The translations under genes and the position numbers were made by a program. Shown one piece after another: positions 1 through 7,125 of a stretch of 15,069 nucleotides of DNA. The first letter of the stretch is position 1. Every line of letters starts with the position of its first letter. The notes under the pieces were generated by a model, which worked only from the letters and a program-made list of their open reading frames with translations, was not told where the DNA came from and did not search any database. The stretch lies in the NCBI GenBank assembly GCA_002478545.1, contig DLOY01000041.1:4718-19786 (forward strand), given 5' to 3'. This stretch comes from Micrococcales bacterium UBA7472 (GTDB lineage: Bacteria > Actinomycetota > Actinomycetes > Actinomycetales > Microbacteriaceae).

Positions 1-717
1 AGCAGGAATCTTGTCAAAGAGTCGAATCGAGTTTTGATGATTGGTAGAGAGGTCCTTGTCTCCGTGAATCACCAAAGTCGGAACACTCCACTGATCAATC
101 CGATCCCAGACCATGTCTGAAATCTCTAAGACAGTTTTTGCAACGAGGTTTCTAGCCTTACCGTGATACATCTTGTCGTCAGCGGCGATTAGCTTGAGAA
201 GTTCCAGGTCACGGGTCAGACATTCTTCTCCCGGCCTCGGTAGCGGCATGTCACCCTCTGGGTTAATGGAGGTAACCAACTTGGAGAGAAGTCGCTCCCA
301 GCGCTTGGAAGGCTGTTGCATCGCACTAGATGAAATCACCGCTGCCGCAATTCCGCCTGGGTTAGAAACCACCGAAGCTGCGGTAACGAGACCTCCCAGT
401 GAGTGACCCATCAACACAAGTGGCAATCCAGGATCGATGGCCTCACGAGCACTGAGGTGAAGCATCAATGCCTCGTTCAGATCAACCAGCCCTCGGACCC
501 CAGCACTCTCACCGTGACCGGGCAGGTCAATGGCGTAAACGTTGAATCCCCGAGCCACCAGCTTCGGAATCAGCTGGTTGTATTGCCAGACATAACGCTC
601 TGAGTACTCACCCAATCCATGCTGCAACATGAGGTTGGCTTTGGGGTTTGGAGAATCCCAGAGAAAGCCAGCGGCTGCTGTTGAGGTGTCCCAAGATTTT
701 GCTTTTGCGAGTGCCAT
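1..717 (-). CDS. Alpha/beta hydrolase, monoacylglycerol-lipase type (partial, C-terminus outside window)
   Basis: The frame reads from an ATG at 717 down to base 1 without a stop, giving the first 239 residues. It shows the serine hydrolase/lysophospholipase (Hydrolase_4) pattern. An oxyanion-hole HG lies at about residues 33-34 (QHGLGEYSERY). The stretch YAIDLPGHGES is at about 61-71. The nucleophile elbow GHSLGG is at 104-109, with Ser106 as the predicted nucleophile. The motif HGDKDLST at 218-225 supplies the acid Asp222. The catalytic His and the end of the protein lie beyond the window edge. There is no signal peptide, so it is probably a cytosolic esterase/lipase acting on monoacylglycerols or similar esters; the substrate is not readable from sequence. 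It is transcribed divergently from the diguanylate cyclase gene with 80 bases between the starts. No Shine-Dalgarno is seen; TACGCT at 725-730 sits 7 bases before the ATG, which would suit a leaderless transcript. The family call is firm, the exact substrate is not. Confidence 0.88.
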   Translation of the reverse strand, partial: MALAKAKSWDTSTAAAGFLWDSPNPKANLMLQHGLGEYSERYVWQYNQLIPKLVARGFNVYAIDLPGHGESAGVRGLVDLNEALMLHLSAREAIDPGLPLVLMGHSLGGLVTAASVVSNPGGIAAAVISSSAMQQPSKRWERLLSKLVTSINPEGDMPLPRPGEECLTRDLELLKLIAADDKMYHGKARNLVAKTVLEISDMVWDRIDQWSVPTLVIHGDKDLSTNHQNSIRLFDKIPA

Positions 718-724
718 AGCCAAG

Positions 725-790
725 AGCGTAGACGGAATATTGGGCCATTTGGCCAAACGACTTTGAATTCTTTCAATAGTGCTGGATACT
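725..790. promoter_or_regulatory. Divergent promoter region between the hydrolase and the diguanylate cyclase
   Basis: The 80 bases between the two divergent starts hold candidate promoters for both. For the plus-strand cyclase, TTGAAT (763-768) and GATACT (785-790) are separated by 16 bases, and the ATG at 798 follows 7 bases later. For the minus-strand hydrolase, TACGCT (complement of 725-730) ends 7 bases before its ATG. Neither gene has a Shine-Dalgarno, so both may be leaderless. A perfect palindrome, TTTGGCCAAA, lies at 748-757 between the two promoters and could be an operator. All of this is pattern inference. Confidence 0.4.
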
Positions 791-797
791 CGTTTAC

Positions 798-2108
798 ATG
801 ACGGATTTCAAATCCCAAATGGAGCGGCTGAAGCGCGACAATGAGCGCTTGTGGCTAGTGCTTGAGGCGTCTCGCATGGGCCTTTGGGACTGGGATATGA
901 CCACTGGACAGGTCGACGTGGACGACCACTGGATTGAAATGCTCGGCCTTGACCATGACCAAGTTCGACCATTCAGTATTGAGAAATTCATGATGATGTG
1001 TCACCCGGCTGACGTGGATAAGGTCAATAAAGCCATCGAAGATCATGCCAAGTTCGAATCCGACTTCTATCAAGTCGAAATTCGACTCAAGGGTGCACAA
1101 GACCAGTGGTTTTGGATCAAGTCCACGGGAAAAATCGTGAAACGATCCGATGATGGGGAGCCACTTCGAATGAGTGGTGTTCACGAAGACGTTTCTACCC
1201 TTGTGCGCGAGCGAATTCGCGGAGACATTGCCCGATCCCAGCTAGAAGCAGCTCAACGCTTGGGGGGACTGGGTAGTTGGTATTTGGACCTAGCGACCGA
1301 CAAGGTTACCTGGTCCGAAGAGCTGTTTCGCATGCAGGGCCTGACCCCTGACAAAGAGCCACCCCCAGCCTCAACGCATCATCAGCTGTTCTCTCCCGAG
1401 AGCTGGGAGCGGTTGAGCAAAGCTTTGACTGAGACCATCGCCCACGGCACTCCGTACGAACTAGAACTGGAGATGTTCAACAACGGTAGCTTCCATGGCT
1501 GGATGCTGGCTCGCGGGGAGGCCATTCGCTCTCCAGAGGGCGCAATTGTTGGAGTCTTGGGTGTTGCCCTAGATATCACTCAGCGAAAGACTCGTGAGAC
1601 GGAACTTCGCAAAAAGGCTCTCCTTGACCCTCTCAGTCAGCTTGGTAACCGCACCGCATTTGAGATCAGTCTGGCTCAAACCATCAAGCAAGCGAATCAG
1701 TCCGGCAGCTCATTCGCGCTGATCATGTTGGACATCGATCACTTCAAGGAAATCAACGATCAGCATGGTCACGATGTTGGAGACCGTGCTCTGGTGCAGG
1801 TCGCGGAGAGACTACGAGCAACGCTTCGTGGGGACGATCAAATCTTCCGCATCGGTGGAGATGAGTTCGTTGTGGTCTTGGCCAACCCGATGCCAAAAGA
1901 AAAACTCGGTGAGATCGCTGCCCGACTGGTGCTGGCCTTCAGAACTCCAATCCTTCAGCTGAAGAAGCCGCTGGTCGCAACTATCAGCGCAGGTCTTGTC
2001 AGCTGGAATGGTCGCGAGGACTCACATGATCTTCTAAAGCGAGCCGATGAGGCCCTATACCGAGCCAAGTCAGCCGGTCGAAATCAGTTGGCCTCGGACG
2101 ACCTCTAG
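798..2108 (+). CDS. PAS-PAS-GGDEF diguanylate cyclase (soluble)
   Basis: This 436-residue protein is predicted to make cyclic di-GMP from two GTP in the cytosol. Two PAS-like domains lie at about residues 12-138 and 146-265; each ends in a typical PAS tail (GVHEDVSTLVRER; GVALDITQRK). A GGDEF domain follows at about 270-436. Visible cyclase motifs are DPLSQLGNR (277-285), the metal/substrate segment DIDHFKEIND (312-321), an intact GGDEF signature (353-357) and an RxxD inhibitory site (R344-GD-D347) exactly five residues before it. Product inhibition is therefore likely. No transmembrane segment or signal peptide is present, so input must be an intracellular cue sensed by the PAS domains; no ligand can be named. 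No Shine-Dalgarno precedes the ATG and a -10-like GATACT lies 7 bases upstream, suggesting a leaderless mRNA. Its TAG stop overlaps the TAG stop of the convergent synthase gene in a shared CTAG. Family and activity are strongly supported; the signal is unknown. Confidence 0.93.
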   Translation: MTDFKSQMERLKRDNERLWLVLEASRMGLWDWDMTTGQVDVDDHWIEMLGLDHDQVRPFSIEKFMMMCHPADVDKVNKAIEDHAKFESDFYQVEIRLKGAQDQWFWIKSTGKIVKRSDDGEPLRMSGVHEDVSTLVRERIRGDIARSQLEAAQRLGGLGSWYLDLATDKVTWSEELFRMQGLTPDKEPPPASTHHQLFSPESWERLSKALTETIAHGTPYELELEMFNNGSFHGWMLARGEAIRSPEGAIVGVLGVALDITQRKTRETELRKKALLDPLSQLGNRTAFEISLAQTIKQANQSGSSFALIMLDIDHFKEINDQHGHDVGDRALVQVAERLRATLRGDDQIFRIGGDEFVVVLANPMPKEKLGEIAARLVLAFRTPILQLKKPLVATISAGLVSWNGREDSHDLLKRADEALYRAKSAGRNQLASDDL

Positions 2109-4354
2109 CGAACCGCCAGCAGGTGTGAGCCTGACTGCTTAGATCTTGGCGTGAGGGCAACCGGGAGAATCTCGTTCAGCCATGCTGTTGAATCCCACTC
2201 CACCTCACCACCGACTCGGGTAACACCATCACCGATGGCCCTGGCGTCTCGGACGGTAAGGCGACCTGAAATTTGACTTTCTTTGTATTGAAGTTGAATT
2301 GGATAAGTAGCGGCAGTGGCAACGCTAACCTCGCCAGTCAAACGCAAACCAATACCACCAAAGCTCAGGTCAAAGGCCTCGGCTTTGTGGCCATTTAAGG
2401 TCGCATCGAGCAACACTGCAACACGAGGTGATCTGCGCTGCCAAAAACGGTTTCGGGCGCGATAGGGCTCAGCTACATAGCAGCACTCCAGGACCGCGTG
2501 ACGTGAGGTCTGATCACTCCAGGTGATCTGTCCACCTACCCTCACGGCATCTTGGCTTGAACTCAGCGATCTTGTGTTTCTGGGCTCAAAGACACCCCTG
2601 GCAACAACCTGTTCGCCGTCCAAATTGGTCAACTCGATCTCAAGTTCGAGGGCGGTCGAGTCCCTTAGTAGCTCTCGCCGAGTAAGAATCGCGGCCCCTG
2701 CCTGGTGAAGGTCAAGAACTGAAACCAGAACACCATTCAGACGAGCGTTGAGTCGAAGTGGAAAACGCCAAAGTTTTCGCAGTTGTTTGCGTTTGTAAAT
2801 CCTTATTGCAAGCGCAACGATGACGCCAACTTCCAAAGTCGCAAACAACGACATTGCAATGGCTGCGGGCCATGGCAACGGTGGAAGGAAGCCCTGGCCC
2901 GTTAGCGCAATCAGCGCATAGTCCAGCGCCCTGCTTCCCAAAACCACAAGGTTTAAACCAATTACCAACAGCGGCAATCGAATGTAGGAAAGGGCTTCCC
3001 ATCCACCTAAATCAACCTCATTCTTCGGGGTCACCTTGAAGCCAGGCGTTTTCTGGGTGAAGAGAGTGGGGATTGCTCTGAGAAAAGCCTCCATCGACAA
3101 GAAGGTGTTACGAATCCCCTCGAATGGCTGCGTGCTACCGCGTTCCAGGGCCGCAACAGCTGTGAAGGTCAGAATCACATAGCTAGCCCAAAGCGCAAGG
3201 TACTCGGGTGAAGCTTGGGAAACCGGAACCAAACCAAAGATTCCAACTAACACTAAGAATGAGGAGTAGACCACTCGCTGCAATGGAGTCACGTAGTAAA
3301 GGAATGCTCCGACATACGAGATGCGCTGCTTGATCGAGAGTTTTCTATTGAGCGGCAGCGCATAGCCGGGACGAAATGCGCTGAGTGTGCCCTGTGCCCA
3401 TCGAGCCCGCTGCACCACGTACGCGGCCAGATTGTCCGGTGCAAGCCCTTGGATCAAGTGTTCGTTGTGGTACTGAGTTTTGTAACCGCGCATTTGCAAA
3501 AGCAGCGAGGTCTCGAAATCCTCTGTCGAGGTTTTGGTAGCCACACCCCCGACTTCAACCAGTGCACTGCGACGAATTAGGGCGGCACTGCCACACCAGA
3601 AAACACTCCCCTTTCGGTTTCGACCTGGTAGCAGTACATCAAAAAACAGAGATTGCTCGTGTCGACCGGTCTCCTCGTGCATTACGGAGTTGTGATTGCG
3701 GAAAGAGTGAGCTGATTGAACCAGCGCGATCTTGTCCTCAGCAAAGTAGCCACTCATGGCCTCGAGAAGATCCGGTGATGGAACGTGATCGGCATCCAGA
3801 ACCAGAACCAAATCGTTCCTTAACTTGGGCAGCACGGCGTTTACGTTGCCAGCCTTGGCGTGACGATTGTCTTCGCGCACCTGGTATTCAATACCGTAGC
3901 GACTGGCTAGCTCCAGCATGTCCGGCCGACGGCCGTCATCGCAAAGCCAAATCTTGGTTCGACCTCGAACCCTTAGCGCACCGACGATGGTGGGTTCAAC
4001 GATGTCGATCTCTTCGTTGTATGTGGTGATGAGAATGTCGGTGCTCAAATCAAGCTGGGGTGGCCGTGGCGTCGCCGGTGTTTCCCAAGCTTCGTAAACC
4101 AGCATCAAGAATGTAAAAAAGCCAAAGAGTTCAGCCAAAAATAGTGGCCAGAAGAGCTGCGGCTCAACGCCTATTCCTGTGAACAGCAATCTCCAAGTGA
4201 AATAGGCAATCCCGACAAGCACTCCGCAGCTTGCGATCAACTTGACTGCAAGCGGTCGGGACTGAAACCAAGAACCCAGCCGGAGGTTGGTTGCCCTGAC
4301 GGATACCGGAACTGGAGCATAGGGAAGTTCAGAATGTTCAGCTGGTCTGGCCAA
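2105..4354 (-). CDS. BcsA-like membrane glycosyltransferase (GT2) with C-terminal PilZ domain
   Basis: This 749-residue protein is a processive family-2 glycosyltransferase of the cellulose synthase catalytic type. Two transmembrane segments (about 38-58 and 67-89) precede the catalytic domain. That domain has TYNEE (111-115), DDG (139-141), DAD (187-189), FWCGSAA (252-258), TED (277-279) and QRARW (315-319). Further membrane segments follow at about 346-378, 386-404, 456-485 and 494-520. The gating loop FKVTPK (439-444) matches the BcsA FxVTxK motif. A PilZ domain at about 638-725 carries both cyclic-di-GMP motifs, RxxxR (R640-R644) and DLSFGG (662-667). It should therefore polymerise a sugar from UDP-sugar, probably glucose, across the membrane when cyclic di-GMP binds. 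The start is TTG: an in-frame TAA lies a few codons upstream, no nearby ATG exists, and GGGGGA lies 3 bases before it. No BcsB, BcsC or BcsZ is seen nearby, so the product could be cellulose or another glucan. Confidence 0.92.
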   Translation of the reverse strand: MARPAEHSELPYAPVPVSVRATNLRLGSWFQSRPLAVKLIASCGVLVGIAYFTWRLLFTGIGVEPQLFWPLFLAELFGFFTFLMLVYEAWETPATPRPPQLDLSTDILITTYNEEIDIVEPTIVGALRVRGRTKIWLCDDGRRPDMLELASRYGIEYQVREDNRHAKAGNVNAVLPKLRNDLVLVLDADHVPSPDLLEAMSGYFAEDKIALVQSAHSFRNHNSVMHEETGRHEQSLFFDVLLPGRNRKGSVFWCGSAALIRRSALVEVGGVATKTSTEDFETSLLLQMRGYKTQYHNEHLIQGLAPDNLAAYVVQRARWAQGTLSAFRPGYALPLNRKLSIKQRISYVGAFLYYVTPLQRVVYSSFLVLVGIFGLVPVSQASPEYLALWASYVILTFTAVAALERGSTQPFEGIRNTFLSMEAFLRAIPTLFTQKTPGFKVTPKNEVDLGGWEALSYIRLPLLVIGLNLVVLGSRALDYALIALTGQGFLPPLPWPAAIAMSLFATLEVGVIVALAIRIYKRKQLRKLWRFPLRLNARLNGVLVSVLDLHQAGAAILTRRELLRDSTALELEIELTNLDGEQVVARGVFEPRNTRSLSSSQDAVRVGGQITWSDQTSRHAVLECCYVAEPYRARNRFWQRRSPRVAVLLDATLNGHKAEAFDLSFGGIGLRLTGEVSVATAATYPIQLQYKESQISGRLTVRDARAIGDGVTRVGGEVEWDSTAWLNEILPVALTPRSKQSGSHLLAVR

Positions 4355-4389
4355 GAGTCCCCCGTGTTCCAGTTTTTACAATTCCTAGC

Positions 4390-4395
4390 TACTAT
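4390..4395 (+). promoter_or_regulatory. Candidate -10 element of the lipoprotein/GGDEF-EAL operon
   Basis: TACTAT lies 6 bases before the ATG at 4402, the distance expected if transcription begins at the start codon itself. No Shine-Dalgarno is present, so a leaderless transcript is the simplest reading. No convincing -35 hexamer was found. The 47-base gap is shared with the divergent synthase gene, so both could be controlled together. Confidence 0.4.
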
Positions 4396-4401
4396 TTTGC
4401 T

Positions 4402-4923
4402 ATGACTAAAAATAGTTTCGGATTTCCGAAGCTGGGGGTTTTGGTTTTGTCCACTCTCCTAGTCACAGGATGTTCCGCTCAAGACCCGGCTCCAACCACA
4501 TCCGCCCTTCAAGATGACTTTCAAGCAGAAATCGAGACCACTATCGCGCTGACGGTTGGTTCCCAGGATTTCAGCCTCGAAGCTTTGCAGCAGCGCGGTA
4601 CGACCGAGATCGAAATTCTCGAGCCATTCAAAAAAGAGAAAACCACCTTCACGGTCATTGATTTTGATCAGCTACTAATCGACTCCGGTTTCACGGCCGA
4701 GGACCGAGTAGAGACAATCGCCCTTAATGATTACCGCTACGCCGACACCGTCCAGGCATTTTTGGACAACGAGAGTCTGCTGGCCATCTATGAAAACGGG
4801 GAGCCGATTCCAGTGTCAGGGGGTGGTCCGGTAAGAATCATCTTTGCCGAGAGTTCCCCCTACTACAGCGTCCTTGATGCTTGGAACTGGTCGCTAAGCA
4901 AAATTGAACTTGCTGGAGACTAA
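4402..4923 (+). CDS. Lipoprotein with SUOX/molybdopterin-binding-like fold, PruR-like candidate sensor
   Basis: This 173-residue exported protein has a short lysine-containing N-terminus, a hydrophobic core (about 11-22) and a lipobox VTGC with Cys24 as the lipidated residue. The mature part resembles the sulfite-oxidase/molybdopterin-binding fold family (COG3915-like). It carries ALNDY (107-111), an NG turn (132-133), GGPVRIIF (141-148) and a C-terminal WNWSLSKIEL segment (161-170). Cys24 is the only cysteine, so the cysteine that ligates molybdenum in true oxidoreductases is absent and enzymatic redox activity is unlikely. The gene directly precedes a membrane GGDEF-EAL protein, with TAA abutting GTG. 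The same arrangement is known for pruR-dcpA in Agrobacterium, where PruR is a periplasmic pterin-binding regulator of DcpA. A lipid anchor would be the monoderm substitute for a periplasm. Fold assignment is fairly good from recalled motifs; ligand and role are inferred from context. Confidence 0.72.
   Translation: MTKNSFGFPKLGVLVLSTLLVTGCSAQDPAPTTSALQDDFQAEIETTIALTVGSQDFSLEALQQRGTTEIEILEPFKKEKTTFTVIDFDQLLIDSGFTAEDRVETIALNDYRYADTVQAFLDNESLLAIYENGEPIPVSGGGPVRIIFAESSPYYSVLDAWNWSLSKIELAGD
4915..4918 (+). promoter_or_regulatory. Ribosome binding site for the GGDEF-EAL gene, inside the upstream gene
   Basis: GGAG lies within the last codons of the lipoprotein gene, 5 bases before the GTG at 4924. 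The GTG directly follows the upstream TAA. This supports the GTG start and suggests translational coupling, which would keep sensor and effector in proportion. Confidence 0.6.
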
Positions 4924-7122
4924 GTGGTCATAAAACCAGTCCAAACCCCCTCGGGTCGAGAGCTGTTCAAGCTGCGCAAGGGGCAAATAGGGCTGGGCCT
5001 AGCAATGCTGGGTTTAGTTTTGGGTCTGATCTACTGGTCCTTTGACTCCTATCAAACCCATGATCGAACCAGAGAGACAATTCTCGCCGAAGAGTCAGAT
5101 TCGTCTGCCCTTGTTTTTGTCCAGCGTGAGGCCTTTGGTCTGGTGGTAGAACTCGAGGAATTTCAGCTGGGCCAAAGAAGTGCCCAAGACCTTCTGATGG
5201 CACGCTCAACTTTGGCTCAACGCCTGAATGTAATCACCAGCACTGGACAGAGTTCATACGAAGTGGCTGGTCCAGAGTTTCGAAAAGCGCTTGAGGCATT
5301 GGATGCAGAGCTCTCAAAGGTTCAGGGTCAGAGGCAGGCCCCAAATTTAGCGGTTGCAACTGAAGAGTTCTTATCTCAGACGCGGCAGCTGAGTGAGAAG
5401 TTCCAGGCCCTGTCTCGGACTAACGCCCAATCGGCAATTGCCGATAGGGCCCTGATTGACTTTTGGCAGGGCACGATTTCACTGATGGCGTTATCGCTTG
5501 GCCTAATTCTGTTCCTCTGGGTCATTCGCGATCTGAGTCGTGGTTTTCAAAGAGGCTTTGAGGAGCTAGAGCAAAGAGATAGGGATTTGGCAGCCGCGAG
5601 AGCGGACTTTGTGGCGATTCAATCTTTGGACTCCAAGATTTCTGCTTGGAACCAGAGACTGGAGAAGGGCGAGAGCCTTGCGCACATAGTGCAGGAAATC
5701 AATGAGGACATCCAGGAAATTGCCGGGCCCAAAGAGGTGACACTTTCCGAAGTTGGTGAGCTGAGTTTCCGCGATGGGGTTAGCGGAGCCGCGGACTATG
5801 CAGATGTTCGGGTTCTGCTGCAGTCCAGGCTGACCGAGCTGATAGCACAAATTCAAAAACAAGCTAAGGCCGATCTGGAACTTAGGTGGGAGCAAAACCA
5901 TGACAGCCTCACTGGGCTTCTCAACCGTCGCGGACTCACAGCAGAGCTTTCAGCAAAAGTCGCTCACAGAAACGGTCATGAGCTTTTGGTTGCCGATATC
6001 GACCTTGATGGCTTCACGGCCTTCAACTCTTCAATGGGGCCAGCTGCTGGTGATGCGCTACTCAAAGAGGTAGCAGAGCGCCTCAAGAGCATTGAATGCA
6101 AAAAAATACTGCTGGGCAGAATCTCGTCCGATGAGTTTGGTGTAGTGGCACTGACAGATGCCGACTCTATGCCCAAACTAGTGTCCGACATTTTCTCGGC
6201 GGTAAATTTCCAAACTAGTTCGTTCGGGCCATCACTTCAGGTCACGTCTTGCATTGGTTGGCACCGCGCCGGCAAAGAAGAGGACATCAGCGAGGTAGCC
6301 GCCAAGACCGGTGCTGCTCTTAAGAGTGCGAAGCTGAGGGGCAACCCCGGGTCCGCCGAGCAGTTCAGCGATGAGCGGCACTCACATTTGCTGACGAGTT
6401 ATCTTGAGCAAGTTGAGTTTCGCGAGGCTTTGATAAGTGGTCAGATTGTTCCCTACCTCCAGCCGATTGTTTCGCTAGAGACAAGGGAGGTTAAGGGTTA
6501 CGAGGTTCTGGCCCGCTGGAACGATCCGGAGCGAGGGCTGATACCCGCAGCTGAGTTCATTCCGATTGCCACCCAGGGTGGTCTGTTGGATGAGCTGTTC
6601 GAAACCATGCTTGAGCAGGTATGTCAGTACTGGTCAAAGAATCAAGCTGACCAATACGGTAAGACTTTCAGCGTGAATCTCGATCCAAAGTCACTGCAAA
6701 TACGAGATTTCAAGGATCGCGTGCTGAGAACTTTGAAGCGCTATTCAATTGCTCCTGAGGCCTTGGTTTTAGAAATCACCGAGCAGTCGTTGATGCTGGA
6801 GGAAAACATCACCCACCTGGAGCAGCTCAGGGACAGAGGTATCAGCATTGCTCTTGACGACTTTGGAACGGGCTATTCCAGCCTGAGTCGACTCTCCTCG
6901 TTACCGGTAGACATCTTGAAGCTAGATCGCAGCTTCATCGTCGATGGCATCTCTGGTAATTCAGAGGCCATGCTCCAATCAATTGCGGAAATGGCTCGGC
7001 AATCAAGATTGAAGGTGACTGTCGAAGGTATCGAAGATGAACCCACCGCGCGCAAACTCGCCGAAATGGGTTTTGACTTCGGCCAGGGATACCTGTTCGG
7101 TAAGCCTGCTGCCATCTCCTAG
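4924..7122 (+). CDS. Membrane GGDEF-EAL protein, probable cyclic-di-GMP phosphodiesterase (DcpA-like)
   Basis: This 732-residue protein has two transmembrane segments (about 22-38 and 183-202) enclosing an extracytoplasmic, mostly helical domain of about 140 residues. A cytosolic linker, a GGDEF domain (about 320-478) and an EAL domain (about 490-730) follow. The cyclase domain is degenerate: SSDEF (401-405) replaces GGDEF, the inhibitory site is CKKI instead of RxxD, and the substrate segment reads FNSSMGP where FxxINDxxGH is usual. The EAL domain keeps E527 (EVL), N585, E617 (EITE), the DDFGTGYSS loop (645-653), K666, E701 (EGIE) and Q721. It should therefore hydrolyse cyclic di-GMP to pGpG, with the GGDEF part acting as a regulatory or GTP-binding domain at most. 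The upstream lipoprotein probably docks on the outer domain, as PruR does with DcpA. The GTG start abuts the preceding stop. The gene ends 3 bases before the convergent ackA stop. Confidence 0.9.
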   Translation: MVIKPVQTPSGRELFKLRKGQIGLGLAMLGLVLGLIYWSFDSYQTHDRTRETILAEESDSSALVFVQREAFGLVVELEEFQLGQRSAQDLLMARSTLAQRLNVITSTGQSSYEVAGPEFRKALEALDAELSKVQGQRQAPNLAVATEEFLSQTRQLSEKFQALSRTNAQSAIADRALIDFWQGTISLMALSLGLILFLWVIRDLSRGFQRGFEELEQRDRDLAAARADFVAIQSLDSKISAWNQRLEKGESLAHIVQEINEDIQEIAGPKEVTLSEVGELSFRDGVSGAADYADVRVLLQSRLTELIAQIQKQAKADLELRWEQNHDSLTGLLNRRGLTAELSAKVAHRNGHELLVADIDLDGFTAFNSSMGPAAGDALLKEVAERLKSIECKKILLGRISSDEFGVVALTDADSMPKLVSDIFSAVNFQTSSFGPSLQVTSCIGWHRAGKEEDISEVAAKTGAALKSAKLRGNPGSAEQFSDERHSHLLTSYLEQVEFREALISGQIVPYLQPIVSLETREVKGYEVLARWNDPERGLIPAAEFIPIATQGGLLDELFETMLEQVCQYWSKNQADQYGKTFSVNLDPKSLQIRDFKDRVLRTLKRYSIAPEALVLEITEQSLMLEENITHLEQLRDRGISIALDDFGTGYSSLSRLSSLPVDILKLDRSFIVDGISGNSEAMLQSIAEMARQSRLKVTVEGIEDEPTARKLAEMGFDFGQGYLFGKPAAIS

Positions 7123-7125
7123 TTG

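Noticed and set aside
173..818. Small open frames on both strands at the left end
   Set aside because: They overlap the alpha/beta hydrolase, whose own frame carries clear catalytic motifs. The minus-strand frame 570-818 is in a different register from the hydrolase.
3562..4029. 155-codon open frame on the plus strand
   Set aside because: It lies wholly inside the catalytic domain of the BcsA-like gene on the other strand and its translation resembles no protein family; it is a shadow frame.
2105..4354. Complete cellulose (bcs) operon
   Set aside because: Only the catalytic subunit is present; no BcsB, BcsC, BcsZ or other bcs-type gene was found on either strand in the window.
4355..4401. 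Cyclic-di-GMP riboswitch upstream of the synthase or sensor operon
   Set aside because: The gap is only 47 bases and the likely transcripts have little or no leader, so no aptamer fits.
4402..4923. True molybdenum oxidoreductase
   Set aside because: The only cysteine is the lipobox cysteine, so the molybdenum ligand is missing, and the protein is only a small domain.
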